From Clostridiales bacterium (GTDB lineage Bacteria; Bacillota; Clostridia; Lachnospirales; Lachnospiraceae): a stretch of 45,180 nt of DNA. A program made the position numbers and the translations under genes. Of this stretch, positions 1 through 9,880 are shown piece by piece. Below the pieces are notes generated by a model. The model was not told where the DNA came from. It did no database searches and saw nothing but the letters and a program-made list of their open reading frames with translations. Each line of letters starts with the position of its first letter. Position 1 is the first letter of the stretch. The DNA is taken from NCBI GenBank assembly GCA_020859995.1, contig JAJBVE010000064.1, forward strand, positions 1 through 45,180, read 5' to 3'.

Positions 1-3000
1 CACCCGGGAGTTCCTCCTCGGTGGTGACGTCAACCTTGCTGATCTTGACGGAGGTGATGGTGTTCGTAAACGCTGCCGTCTGGGTCTCGTCTTTGACGAT
101 GGTTCCTGTGGTGCCGGCTGCTGTCGTCACATAACCATCCTCTGTGTAAGAGGTCTCTGTTACTGTGTAGGTCGTACCTGCCGGGATGCCTGTTGCACTC
201 TTGCTCTCCCCGTGTTTCAGGATGAAGGTCGCCACGCCGTCTGTAAAGGTCATCTCTCCGAAGGTGCCATTCAGGGTCGTATCACTCAGCGTTACCGTGA
301 AGGTGAATTCCTTCTCGGTGTCAACTACGCTGCCCGCTACCGTCTTGGTCACGGTCAGGTCGCCGGTGTCAAGGGTGTTGGTCACGTTGCTGCCATCAAT
401 CGTGGTAGTGTAGCCAGCTACTGCTTCCTCGGTGATGGTGTAGGTGATTTCCTTGCCGCCCTTATATTTTGCGAGATTCGCGAAGCTGTACGTCCAGGTA
501 CCATCCTCCGCAGCTGTCACTGTCTGGCTGTCTACCTTTTCGCCATCCGCCAGCAGATTGATCGTAATGCTGGCCGGACGCTCGCCGCTGAGATTATCAT
601 TGTCGAACCAGGTCTTGGTACCGGTCACAACAACCGTCCCAGGAATGTGAGTGTTGGTGATCGTGAATCCTGCCGCAGCTGTTCCGGTTACTTCCGCTGT
701 ATAGCCTTCCGGTACATTTACTTCCTCTACCGTATAGGCGATTTCTTTGCCATCCGCGTACTTCGCGAGACCTGTAAATCCTGCCGTCCAGCTGTTGTCC
801 GCGTTCAGCGTCACCGTCTTGCCGGTATCCGCGCCATCTGCCAGCAGTTTTACAGTTACACTGTCCGCGCGGATGCCATCCTGATTGTCCGCGTCAGACC
901 AGACTTTAGTCACCTGAACACTCGTCTCTTCCGGTGTACGTGTATTCGTGATCACATATCCGGTCGTCGCGTCTCCCGTGATCGTGCTCGTATAACCAGT
1001 CACGCTCTCTTCCTGCACCGTGTAGATGTTTCTGGTTCCGTTTGTATACTCGTCAAGATCCGTGAAGCTAGCCGTCCAGCTATTCGTCTCTGAAAGCGTC
1101 ACAGTCTGATCCGTAGCTGTTCCGTTCTTCACAAGTGTCACAGTAATGCTCGCCGGGCGGATGCCGTCCTGGTTGTTGCTGTCATCCCAGGCCTTCGTCA
1201 CCGAAACGCTCGTCTTGCCAGGTGTATAACTGTTTGTCACGTCAAAGCCGGTCACCGTAGCCGTATAATCCGTCACCACGTCTTCGGTAATCGTATACTT
1301 GATCTCTGTGCCATTTGAATACTTGTCAAGGTTCTCAAACTTCCAGCTCCAGTTCTCATCCGCCGTCACCGTCTTGCTCTGTACTTCTATGCCATTCGCG
1401 TACAGGCGGATCGTGATGCTCTCCGGACGCTTGCCGTCCTGATTTTCACTATCATCCCAGGTCTTGCTTCCGCTGACCTCGGTTGTCTCCGGCGTATGCG
1501 TGTTCGTGATTGTGTAGCCAGTTGCAGCGTCTCCAGTGATCGAAACGGTATAACCGCTCGCCACATTCGACTCCTTTACTGTATATTCAATCGCTACGCC
1601 GCTTGCGTACTTCGCAAGATTCTCGAAGCTTGCTGTCCAGTTGTTGTCCGCATTCAACGTTACAGTCTTACCTGTGTCTGCATCATTCGCCAGCAGCTTT
1701 ACTATTACCTCAGTCGGGCGAATACCGTCCTGGTTGTCGGCATCGGACCAAACCTTGGTTACCTTGACTTCCGTTGTTTCTGGTATGTGGGTGTTCGTGA
1801 CAATATACCCATCAGCCGCTGTTCCAGTAATCTCTTCTGTATAGCCAGCCGGCACATCTACTTCCTCTACAGTATACTTAATCGCTACACCGCTCGCATA
1901 CTTCGCGAGATTCGTGAAGCCTGCTGCCCAGTTATTGGTTGCATTCAGCGTTACGGTTTTGCCTGTGTCTGCGCCATTTGCCAACAGCTTTACCGTCACC
2001 TCGGTTGGACGAATGCCATCCTGGTTGTTCGCGTCGGACCAGGCTTTTATTACCGAAATATCTACAGTAATCAGGTTATTCACGATCTTTACTTCCGTAC
2101 TTGTAGCATTCCGGCTTGGAGTAAAGTCTGCGCCGTTCCCTGTTACCATATATGAGCCATAGCTCGTGCCTACCGGCACGCCATTCTCTGTCTCATATAC
2201 ATAGTAGGTAGTCCCGATCGTCAGACCTGTGAAGCTTGTGCTTCCTGTACCGTCTGCTCCAATCGTGATCTTCTTTGTCTCTACTGCGGTCGCGTTCGCA
2301 GATGCGTCATACTCGCCCGCAAAGATGGATACCTCAAATTCCTTGCCTTCTGCAGTCGTGTCGGTCACACTGTTGTACTGCACTTCCTTGTTCACCGTGA
2401 TCGAACCCGTCTCAACCACGTTGTTCACGATCTCTACCGTTGTGCTCGTTGCATTCCGGCTCGGTGTAAAGTCTGACCCGCTTCCTGTTACTGTATAAGA
2501 GCCATAGCTCGTGCCTACCGGCACGCCATTCTCTGTCTCATATACATAGTAGGTAGTCCCGATCGTCAGACCTGTGAAGCTTGTGCTTCCTGTACCATCT
2601 GTTCCGATCGTGATCTTCTTTGTCTCTACTGCGGTCGCGTTCGCGGATACGTCATACTCGCCCGCAAAGATGGATACTTCAAATTCCTTGCCTTCTGCAG
2701 TCGTGTCGGTCACGCTGTTGTACTGCACTTCCTTCGTAACTTCCAGACTCCCCGTCTGTTTCACCTCATTTTCAATATCCACTTCCATCGGATATGCATA
2801 TTGTCCACTATTTATTGTTATTGTTTGAACTCTCACGCCAAGATCTTCCAGCGCATCTATCTGCGTACTGCTTGGTGCATCGCTTGTATCATAATAGAAC
2901 AATATATACACCGGATTGCTGGCCTGCAACACGTCAGGTGTTGTCGAGGAATCTTCCACGATTACATATAACGTATTGACTTCTATTGCCTCATAGAACG

Positions 3001-6000
3001 ACGCATAGCCATCAGACTGTGAAGTCGCATATTCTACGACATCATCTACGCTGTATGAAAGTGCGTTTGCAGAGAGCACACTATCCCAGGCAGTAGCCTT
3101 ATAAAGAGTAAAGCCTACTCCCGAAAGTGCTGCTGTCACATTGTCTACTACAGATGTCTTGTAAACAGACAAGTATGCAAAGCTTTGGCTTCCCCACGCT
3201 GTTGAACTACTATTCGTCACGACTGTACTCGTGGACGTACTTGTATATCCTTCCAGATATACGGTATTTTTCCAAGATACCGTCGTATCACTGCTTACTG
3301 GAACCACTTCCAAATAATAAGTAATTGTGTCACTGGTTAAAGCTGATGTATTTATATAAAATTTTATAGTATGAGTAGACTCATCCACAGTATAATACAC
3401 ATCCGCCGTCGTATTCTGTGTTATCGGAGTACTTCCATAATAAGCATTAAAGGTACTAGCATCATATTGCAGTCCTGATCCATATTCATCTACCAAAATA
3501 GCCGTTGTATATGTTGTATCAGAGGCAAGCAATTTTTCTATCATGGTTTTGAAACCACTAATCTTAAACTGTGCCAGTCCGTCCTTAACATATAAAGTGT
3601 TCCCGCCTGTATCATAACCTTGTCCAACAACTGATTTACTGAACGAACTTCCCGGCGTTAATTCTCCGCTGGCAGTTGCCGTAAATTCAAGGTCATCTCC
3701 AAGCACAATGGTTACTTTATTCGTATAGGTTGCTGTTCCAGCAAGCAGATATTCTGAATAATCAACAATCTTGGTCCGATAGACAAAACTTAAATCTTCT
3801 GTTCCGCCGCTTCCGTAATACGCTTTCAGCGCATCCAAAATGTTAATAGTTAAAACATTGCTTTCACTAACATCTATATGGTCATCTTCAATCCCTGTCG
3901 TCCATACGCCCGAATTTAATATATTATATGGATTTTCATTGCCTGCGGTAGTATAAAAGGCTTTGTAAGAAGATCCATCCCATACATATGTCAGCGTCAT
4001 ATTATCCGGTAGAATATCGACAAGTTCCGCACTATCTGGCCATTCCCATTCCTGACTTGCACTATTATAATAAAGCGCTTTTATTGTCTCTGCGCTGACT
4101 GTTACATACCAGCTGATAATGCCCTCATCATTAACTATCTGATATTTCCCCTTCTGTATTGCGCCCTGAACAAACCCCTGTGCAATCTCTGCCGTTGTAT
4201 ATACTGAGTACTGCCCGTGAGCCAATGTAGCCGTGTTTACTAAATTATAATAATGGCTCGAACCTGCTCCCTGTATTGTTGAATAATCAAAATACGTTAC
4301 ATACGTAATTGTAAATGTCAGGTCTTCAGATATTGTCCCAATATCCTTAAACGTCATTATAAACGCTCTGTAAATGGAATACTGATAATCAGTCGGCTCA
4401 ATAGAATAATCAAAATCGCTCAGGCTATACGTATTATTTCCCGTTGAGCCAGTTATTGTTACAGATTGAACAATAGATCCTGGAACACTATTGTAATTGG
4501 AGGTATCAACCCAATACCAGTCATGGTTCACAGCATTTCCTGAACTGCTCATCTGATCAGTAAGAGTTACTGTTGAATAATCCCCCGCTTTCAGTGTAAA
4601 GGTAACTGTCCACTCTACCTTTTTTACGGTGTCTTCGCCGTCAACATCAGTGATATCTCCGTATGTTTTTTCAACACTTAAGCCGGAATTACTTTCATTG
4701 GTAACTGTAATTCCCTCGGAGTCCTTGTCAACCGTATTTCCATCATCATCCTGCACTTTGGCCGTGTTTGTAACCGTTCGACTTTCTCCAGAATTTAATC
4801 CAGTTGTACTTACATCTGTTGTATATGTCATTGTAAGCTTTGTAATATTCGGATAGGTCGCAGCAATTACGCTGAAATCAATTTTAAAATCCTGTCCTGT
4901 ACTGTTTACAGTCAGGGCTTTCATCGTTTTCAATTCAGCCACAGTCAACGTTACAGATTCTTCTTTATTAGCATTTTCATCATAGTAATATATCGTGACT
5001 ACCGTACTGTCAAAAGAGTCATCCAAACTCAGGTTTGAATAGTTCCAGCTGTCGTCAAGAACATAATCATCAAGATATCCTTCCTGGCTCTCCACTGTAA
5101 TGGTCCAGGAGGCTGTGCCGGAGCCGTCACTATCTATGATGGTATCGTCTTCATTCAAAGTCTTCGTAACAACTGGCAGTTTTAATTCTATACTCTTTGT
5201 CCATGTATTGCTTTGCTGTGACTTATCAAGATCCCAGTTATCTGTATATTTTACTGTAGCACTATTTGAAAGAGTGTTGATTCCTGTAACACCTTTGCTG
5301 GTGTCAACCTTCATCGTGTAAGTAAACGTCAGATAATCATTTTCACTCAATGTATAAGCATCAGCTAACGTTGTTGTAAAAGACGAGCTGGACGTAGTAG
5401 TAGTGCTGCTCAATACAGTGCCTTTGCTGGTCGTAACAACTACGTTCATATCTTCAGTGCTTAACATTTTAAACGAGTCCGTCAGCGATGTAATTACATT
5501 ATCGCCATTTACAGACGTTACAGTCACAGTAAAGGTAACAGTGCCGTTTGTTTCATCATAATCAGTTTCTATTTTTTCAACTGTCAGGCTGCTCTGTGTG
5601 CCATACAATGTAATCTCATACTCATCGCCAGCAATTTGAATTGTCACTGTCTCTTTTCCATCAACATTGCTGGTATCCGCGTTTGCAGAGAACTCTATAT
5701 GTGCTGTAATATTGAACGCCGCAGTTCCAACCCCTGAAAAAATGAAATACAAACGATTAGTAGCTGTATCCAAATAGTAATATCCTAAACCATTTCCAAA
5801 TTCAGCAGCGTCATCAGCGCTCGTTGGAATACTTTGGGTATCAATATCTAAATATGTCTCCAGATTGCTGACATCTATATAATATACTGTCGAAGAACTT
5901 ACCTGGCTAAAATTCACGTCTACCGCAAAAGAATAAGATGAGTTTGAACTATCAGTGGTCACGGTTGTAGAAACGCTATTCAAATTTTTCGTTGTTCCTT

Positions 6001-7383
6001 CAACAACCGCTACCGGTTCTGCACTCTCTAAAGCCGCAGTGAAGATCGCTCCGACTGTAGAGAAACTATCCTGTGTAAATCCCATCGACGTTAAGTCACC
6101 ATTAGCGTTGACATTGACATAGTCAGTCACAACTTCGGCTTCGCCGCCATCTGTAACATGGACTACTTCCGAATTAACAATTTCACCTTCCAGTCCAAGA
6201 TCAACCGCCTTACGGAAAACCATGCTCACACTCACAGTACCATTTTCGGGCTCAATTTGCTCACCATCGCACACGAAATAGACATCGTACAAGACGTACG
6301 CTGTCTCGGTATTCGCTTCATTCAGCCCAAGCGTACTCCCAAGCTGACTCTCAATCTTTCTGACCGCTTCGTTGTACGCGTCGCTGCCTGGCTCGATGTA
6401 GTCTGCCTTCAGCTCCGCGTCCTGCGGCAGGTTCGCTGCTTCGGAAGCTGTCGCTGTGATCACGACGCGGTTGTCTGAATAAGTAAAGGAAGTCTTCGGA
6501 GCTTCGGTCTCTGTTTCAGTCTCCGTTTCGGTCTCCGTCTCTACCTCTGTTTCTGCCTCAGTCTCTGCTTCTGTTTCAATCTCAGTTTCCGCTTCGGCCG
6601 CTGCTTCTGTCTCGGCCTCGGTCTCTGCTTCCTCCGAAGTTTCAGCCTCGACTGTTTCTGTGACACCCTCGCTCTCGGATTCGGTGTCCGCAGAAGTCTC
6701 TGCCTCAGAGTCGGACAATGTTTCAACTTCGGTCGCCGCTTCTGCTTCGGTTGTATCTTCCGCTTCGCCTGCTTCCGCAGCTGTCTCTGTCTGAGCTTCG
6801 GATTCTGACGCGCTCTCGGACTCAACGGCTGCCTCTGTCGTTTCCGCGGTCGCTGTGTCTGACACCGCCTCCGTCACGTTCTCTGTCACGGCTTCGGTGG
6901 TATTGTTGTTTTCGTTCTGGGTATTGTCTGAAGGAGTTTCTTCTACATTAGAAGAGGTCTCCGATGATTCCTGTGCCGCATCGTCTCCGGATGCCGCGGT
7001 TGTGTCCGCTTCTGTGGCGGGTGCCGCGTCCGTTTCGGATGTGCTTTCTGCATTCGTGCCGGATCCGCTCTCCGCTTCCGCGGCGGCTGCGGTCTCCGCC
7101 TCCGTTTCAGTTACGGAGGATGCAGAAGTCTCGACCGCAGTGGTGTCTGCCGTCGTTTCCTCTGCCGATGCAGATGTGGCAGGCTCTGCTGCCTCTGTAT
7201 CAGATGTGTTGTCAGAATTGATTTCTGCCGCTTCTGTGACGTTCTCCGTCACGGCTGTCTCGGCGGCCAGTGTGGTGCCGTCGTCAGCGAGTGTGGTGAT
7301 CCCAGCCTGCTGGAATACCATAGCCATGGCTAAAACTATAGCCAGGAATCGCCCCCCCGAGTTGCTTTTCTTCCAATACGCAT
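1..7383 (-). CDS. Giant Cna-B repeat surface adhesin, 3' end outside window, frame broken near start
   Basis: One frame stays open from 7327 to the window edge, about 2,440 codons. In order it shows a signal-peptide core (FLAIVLAMAMVFQQAG), a Glu/Thr/Ala/Ser-rich stretch (about 6490-7300), several beta-rich segments resembling isopeptide-forming adhesin domains (about 2800-6480), a pair of near-identical 115-residue units (about 2080-2769), about six Cna-B-type repeats (about 440-2070; VTKVW opening, TVEE and TNTH closing motifs), and a pilin-isopeptide-like domain at the edge. It is presumably secreted and wall-anchored, but the anchor lies outside the window. The only well-placed start is ATG 7383, with AAAGGGG 9 nt upstream; that frame hits TAG after 15 codons. 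The signal-peptide frame is reached only if one base is gained, or two lost, between the ATG and the G7 run at 7352-7358. ATG 7327 lacks a ribosome site and would cut the signal peptide. Phase variation or an assembly error are both possible. Confidence 0.85.
440..2070 (-). repeat. About six Cna-B-type domain repeats, roughly 270-290 bp each
   Basis: Repeats follow with spacings near 273-291 bp and share a WSDADNQDGIR-like opening and an AYTVEEVNV-like close. Cna-B domains are rigid stalk modules with Lys-Asn isopeptide bonds; here the Lys of VTKVW, the Glu of TVEE and the Asn of TNTH are visible. They are more diverged from one another than the two 345-bp units. Confidence 0.75.
2080..2769 (-). 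repeat. Two tandem 345-bp near-identical units inside the adhesin gene
   Basis: The unit around 2080-2424 recurs at 2425-2769 with a 345-bp offset (115 codons) and only scattered substitutions. Each encodes a domain beginning near EVQYNSVTD and ending near TPSRNATST. Near identity at DNA level suggests recent duplication and makes unit loss or gain by recombination possible. Confidence 0.85.
7352..7358 (-). repeat. Homopolymer run of 7 G (coding strand) in adhesin signal-peptide region
   Basis: The plus strand has seven C; the gene reads seven G between ATG 7383 and the hydrophobic core. Eight or five G would join the start codon to the long frame. Such runs are known slippage sites in phase-variable surface genes. 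Confidence 0.7.
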
Positions 7384-7414
7384 AGCTTTCTTCCCCTTTC
7401 TCAAAAAGCTTTTT

Positions 7415-7476
7415 GCGGCAGCTCTGGCTTTATTTAAGCTGCCGCTTGCCACGCACTTCACGCAGGGACTCTGCGT
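7415..7476 (-). promoter_or_regulatory. Two stem-loops in the adhesin 5' leader
   Basis: Arms 7415-7423 and 7437-7445 (9 bp, 13-nt loop) form one hairpin. Arms 7460-7465 and 7471-7476 (6 bp, 5-nt loop) form a second. Both lie between the predicted promoter and the ribosome site. Neither is followed by a T run, so a regulatory or stabilising leader is likelier than a terminator. Confidence 0.45.
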
Positions 7477-7489
7477 GTAGTTTGTCATA

Positions 7490-7517
7490 ATCATAGTCCT
7501 TTTTTTAGATTTTGCAA
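7490..7517 (-). promoter_or_regulatory. Promoter of the giant adhesin gene
   Basis: On the minus strand TTGCAA (7512-7517) is separated by 16 bp from TATGAT (7490-7495), leaving a leader of about 100 nt before ATG 7383. Confidence 0.5.
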
Positions 7518-7947
7518 CAAAAATTTCACAAATTTTTCAATAAAAATGGGGATTGTGCCATTCCTTTTTGTCTAAACTTAACAATTTTCGTAGCTGTGGA
7601 AAGTTTTAGTAGAAATGTGGAAAGTTTCATGCCTTTATGAGGTGTTTATGCCTGTCTGTTTATGCAATTGCATTGTTTTTTATTCGAAGGCTGCATAAAA
7701 ATGCAGGCCAAATCAGCTTAACAAATTTCGTAATGTGAATAAGCAGAAGAGGTGTGTGTAAAAAATCAGGGGCAGGCAGTGCCTGGCCGATGCTGATTCC
7801 GCATCCGGCAAGCATGTGTCATGCCCCCTGCTCTTCGCCTTTGGCTTTTACTCACGATTTTTCCCGCCAGGCTTCGTTCCTGGCTTTCATGTCTGGCTTT
7901 CGCTTCATATTTTCACTTGTATGCCAGAGCGCCATGAATATCAATCG
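7518..7947. other. AT-rich intergenic stretch, no gene seen
   Basis: This spacer lies upstream of the adhesin promoter and downstream of the small Rpn-like gene. Short frames here lack ribosome sites or family resemblance. No clear terminator was found. Confidence 0.5.
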
Positions 7948-8310
7948 TCAGAAAACTTCCGCCAGCACTCGCTCAACCTCTTCCACCGAAGTCTCGCAGG
8001 CTTCGGCAATTTCCGCATTAGGTGCACCTTCTTTATGCATTTTAATTATACGAAGGATCCGATTGGCGCCTTGCTCTATTCCTTGCTCTATTCCCTTCGC
8101 TATTCCTTGCTCTATTCCTTTCGCTATTCCCTTCTCTATCCCAATCTCCATCCCTTTGGCCTCTCCCTCTTTTCGTGCATAGCTCATTGCAGCTTTATGA
8201 TCTCTGATTGCTTTCTCTCTGGCTTCATACTCCAGACGTTTCCGCTCGTCCGCACTCAATGCCATGAGAGTTTCCCAGGCTTCGCCAATATATTCATTTT
8301 TATTTGCCAT
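7948..8310 (-). CDS. Stand-alone C-terminal domain of an Rpn-family protein (RpnS-like)
   Basis: The 120-residue product begins MANKNEYIGEAWETL, passes through a charged helical part (residues 20-50), a run of GIEKGIAKGIEQ repeats (about 55-80) and a C-terminal helical end resembling a small DNA-binding helix pair (EIAEACETSVEEVE). This matches the segment that follows the nuclease domain in Rpn-family (PD-(D/E)XK, PDDEXK_2) proteins; the nuclease domain itself is absent. It is not an obvious dead fragment: GGAGG sits about 10 nt before the ATG and a good promoter lies upstream. In E. coli, C-terminal RpnS products neutralise the full-length RpnL toxin, so an antitoxin-like role is possible (inference). 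A decayed rpn gene that kept an internal start is the alternative. It is divergent from the nuclease-containing relative at 8594. Confidence 0.75.
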   Translation of the reverse strand: MANKNEYIGEAWETLMALSADERKRLEYEAREKAIRDHKAAMSYARKEGEAKGMEIGIEKGIAKGIEQGIAKGIEQGIEQGANRILRIIKMHKEGAPNAEIAEACETSVEEVERVLAEVF

Positions 8311-8336
8311 AGTCTGAAAATCCTCCGTTTTTCTTA

Positions 8337-8365
8337 ATTATAGCAATAAAACATAGGACCTGCAA
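8337..8365 (-). promoter_or_regulatory. Promoter of the small Rpn-like gene
   Basis: On the minus strand TTGCAG (8360-8365) is followed after 17 bp by TATAAT (8337-8342), about 26 bp from the ATG. The -10 box and spacing are ideal. Confidence 0.65.
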
Positions 8366-8508
8366 GCAGAATCTGCAATTTAATCATGTGTTTATATCTT
8401 TTTATAGTTTGCAATTTGTTTTTCAACTTTCCTTTTACATTATCGTTTTTCATTAAGTCTTTTTGTGTCATTATTCAATATTTCTATGTATCTATTGATA
8501 TTTCAATA

Positions 8509-8537
8509 TTGACGTATATTGTATAAAATGCTATACT
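8509..8537 (+). promoter_or_regulatory. Promoter of the Rpn-like nuclease gene
   Basis: TTGACG (8509-8514), a 17-bp spacer and TATACT (8532-8537), followed by a leader of about 50 nt and GGAGG at 8583-8587 before ATG 8594. Confidence 0.7.
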
Positions 8538-8593
8538 ATTATACGTTGATATTGTAAAATAAATCCAGATAGTATTAAAAACGGAGGATCGTA

Positions 8594-9757
8594 ATGCAAA
8601 ATAGCACGCTTTCTACATCATCCAGTTCGTATATAGCAAAACTCCAGAAGGAGCATGGACTGCCAGATAAAATCAAAACCGAAGCGCACCTATGGGACGA
8701 GATTTTAAAAAAAGAAATATTAGAACTTCCTTTTCTGATATTGCCACTGATTAGGGAAATACATGGAAAACAATATCCTGCTAATGTGTCTATTGAACCA
8801 GTAGGAACGGAGTATTCTGTAGAATGCCCGGTTACGAAACAGATCTCTTCTATCCGTTCCGATACAACCATAAAAATAGATCATTCAGATATTTTTCATT
8901 TTGAAAACCAACGACGATCGGATCCTATGATGATATTCCGAGTCTTTGAATATGGAAGTCAGCTGGCACTCACTGTAGCAGTAATGGGCTCTAAAGTACA
9001 GGCGGAGAATTCCTTCCTGCTAAAATTTCCTTATTCGGCTATTCTTCTGTTAGAAGGTGGCTTAAAGCAAAGTAATAACCTGACCTGCTCTTTGGAATTT
9101 CCAGGTATGAAGACACTTGAAGAATCTATGCTTAGTAAGACGGACGAGTCGAAATTTATTACGAGAGTCATTCATGCAAAATATTCTGTCGCGCTTATAA
9201 AGGTCCAGTCTTACGAAATACAGGATATCTATGATCGTCAACTTTACATTTTGATTCCTTTTATGCCAATCCGCTTTAGCAGGCTGGCGCAGGCAGGCAT
9301 AAATGGTACAGGCTGCAGCGATGTCTCCAAGGCAACGCAGGATCTGGTTGACGCAAAAATACAATTGACAAAGTTCTATCATGACATTATACTCATTTTA
9401 AACAAAGCAACAGAGGACGGTTTCCTTAGTGACTCAGATGTGAAAATTATTCTTATTTTGCTTAGAAAAGCCATGATACGTGTTTTTTACAAGAATTCAG
9501 ATTTATTATCGGAGGTGATAAACATGACAGCACCAGTACTCGAACTTGAATGGGAAACGATCGCAAGATTAGAAAAAGAAGTAGCCGAAATGGGTTCTGC
9601 CCTGGCCGAAAAAGATTCTGCCCTGGCTCAGAAAGATTCTGCCTTGGCTCAGAAAGATTCTGCCTTGGCTCAGAAAAATGCGGAAATTGAAAAATGGCGG
9701 GCCCTGGCTCTGGGCAAATCGCAGACTTCGAAGCGTCCAAAGCGCTGGCGCAGGTAA
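8594..9757 (+). CDS. Rpn-like PD-(D/E)XK family protein with C-terminal heptad repeats
   Basis: The product has 387 residues. Residues about 85-130 contain IKIDHSDIFHFENQ, with E104 and Q106 in the E-x-Q arrangement of the Rpn/PDDEXK_2 nuclease-transposase group, followed by an RVFEYGSQ helix. The middle (130-300) is compatible with this family's fold. Residues 311-387 form a distinct tail: a short start segment, then four SALAQKD-type heptads likely to form a coiled coil, and a basic end (SKRPKRWRR). A remarkable internal ribosome site lies just before Met311. The gene has its own promoter, and a terminator follows. Known Rpn proteins are DNA-cleaving toxins or phage-defence proteins whose internal C-terminal product is the antitoxin. 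The nuclease assignment is moderately secure; the toxin role is inference. Confidence 0.75.
   Translation: MQNSTLSTSSSSYIAKLQKEHGLPDKIKTEAHLWDEILKKEILELPFLILPLIREIHGKQYPANVSIEPVGTEYSVECPVTKQISSIRSDTTIKIDHSDIFHFENQRRSDPMMIFRVFEYGSQLALTVAVMGSKVQAENSFLLKFPYSAILLLEGGLKQSNNLTCSLEFPGMKTLEESMLSKTDESKFITRVIHAKYSVALIKVQSYEIQDIYDRQLYILIPFMPIRFSRLAQAGINGTGCSDVSKATQDLVDAKIQLTKFYHDIILILNKATEDGFLSDSDVKIILILLRKAMIRVFYKNSDLLSEVINMTAPVLELEWETIARLEKEVAEMGSALAEKDSALAQKDSALAQKDSALAQKNAEIEKWRALALGKSQTSKRPKRWRR
9511..9757 (+). promoter_or_regulatory. Intragenic ribosome site and start for a 77-residue C-terminal product
   Basis: GGAGGTGAT at 9511-9519 matches nine consecutive bases of the anti-Shine-Dalgarno sequence, and ATG 9524 follows in frame with the long gene at a 4-nt gap. 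It would yield a 77-residue protein beginning MTAPVLELEW and containing the heptad repeats. The site is stronger than the one serving the full-length start. Confidence 0.65.
9595..9678 (+). repeat. Four 21-bp tandem repeats coding for SALAQKD heptads
   Basis: Units at 9595, 9616, 9637 and 9658 differ at a few positions only. Each adds one heptad, so copy-number change would lengthen or shorten the coiled coil without shifting the frame. Confidence 0.85.
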
Positions 9758-9790
9758 GCTATGTTATATCCAGAAGCTCAGGAAGACTGA

Positions 9791-9830
9791 GGGCTGGCTC
9801 TCGATTATTTTTGACAGGAGCCAGCCCTTT
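9791..9830 (+). terminator. Terminator after the Rpn-like nuclease gene
   Basis: GGGCTGGCTC (9791-9800) pairs with GAGCCAGCCC (9818-9827), giving a 10-bp stem and 17-nt loop, followed by TTTT. Confidence 0.75.
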
Positions 9831-9831
9831 T

Positions 9832-9873
9832 ACTGTTTTCACTTTACTGTTTTCACTTTACTGTTTTCACTTT
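9832..9873. repeat. Three 14-bp tandem repeats between convergent genes
   Basis: The unit actgttttcacttt occurs three times without gaps at 9832, 9846 and 9860. It lies just beyond the terminator and next to the stop of the gene on the other strand. Confidence 0.85.
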
Positions 9874-9880
9874 ATTCATT

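Noticed and set aside
6541-6825. Arg/Lys/Gln-rich minus-strand frame resembling a basic protein
   Set aside because: It is another frame of the Glu/Thr/Ala repeat region of the adhesin and has no ribosome site.
186-7221. Many plus-strand open frames across the first 7 kb
   Set aside because: They are antisense shadows of the adhesin: no ribosome sites, low-complexity or Val/Ser-rich translations, and the minus frame has recognisable domains.
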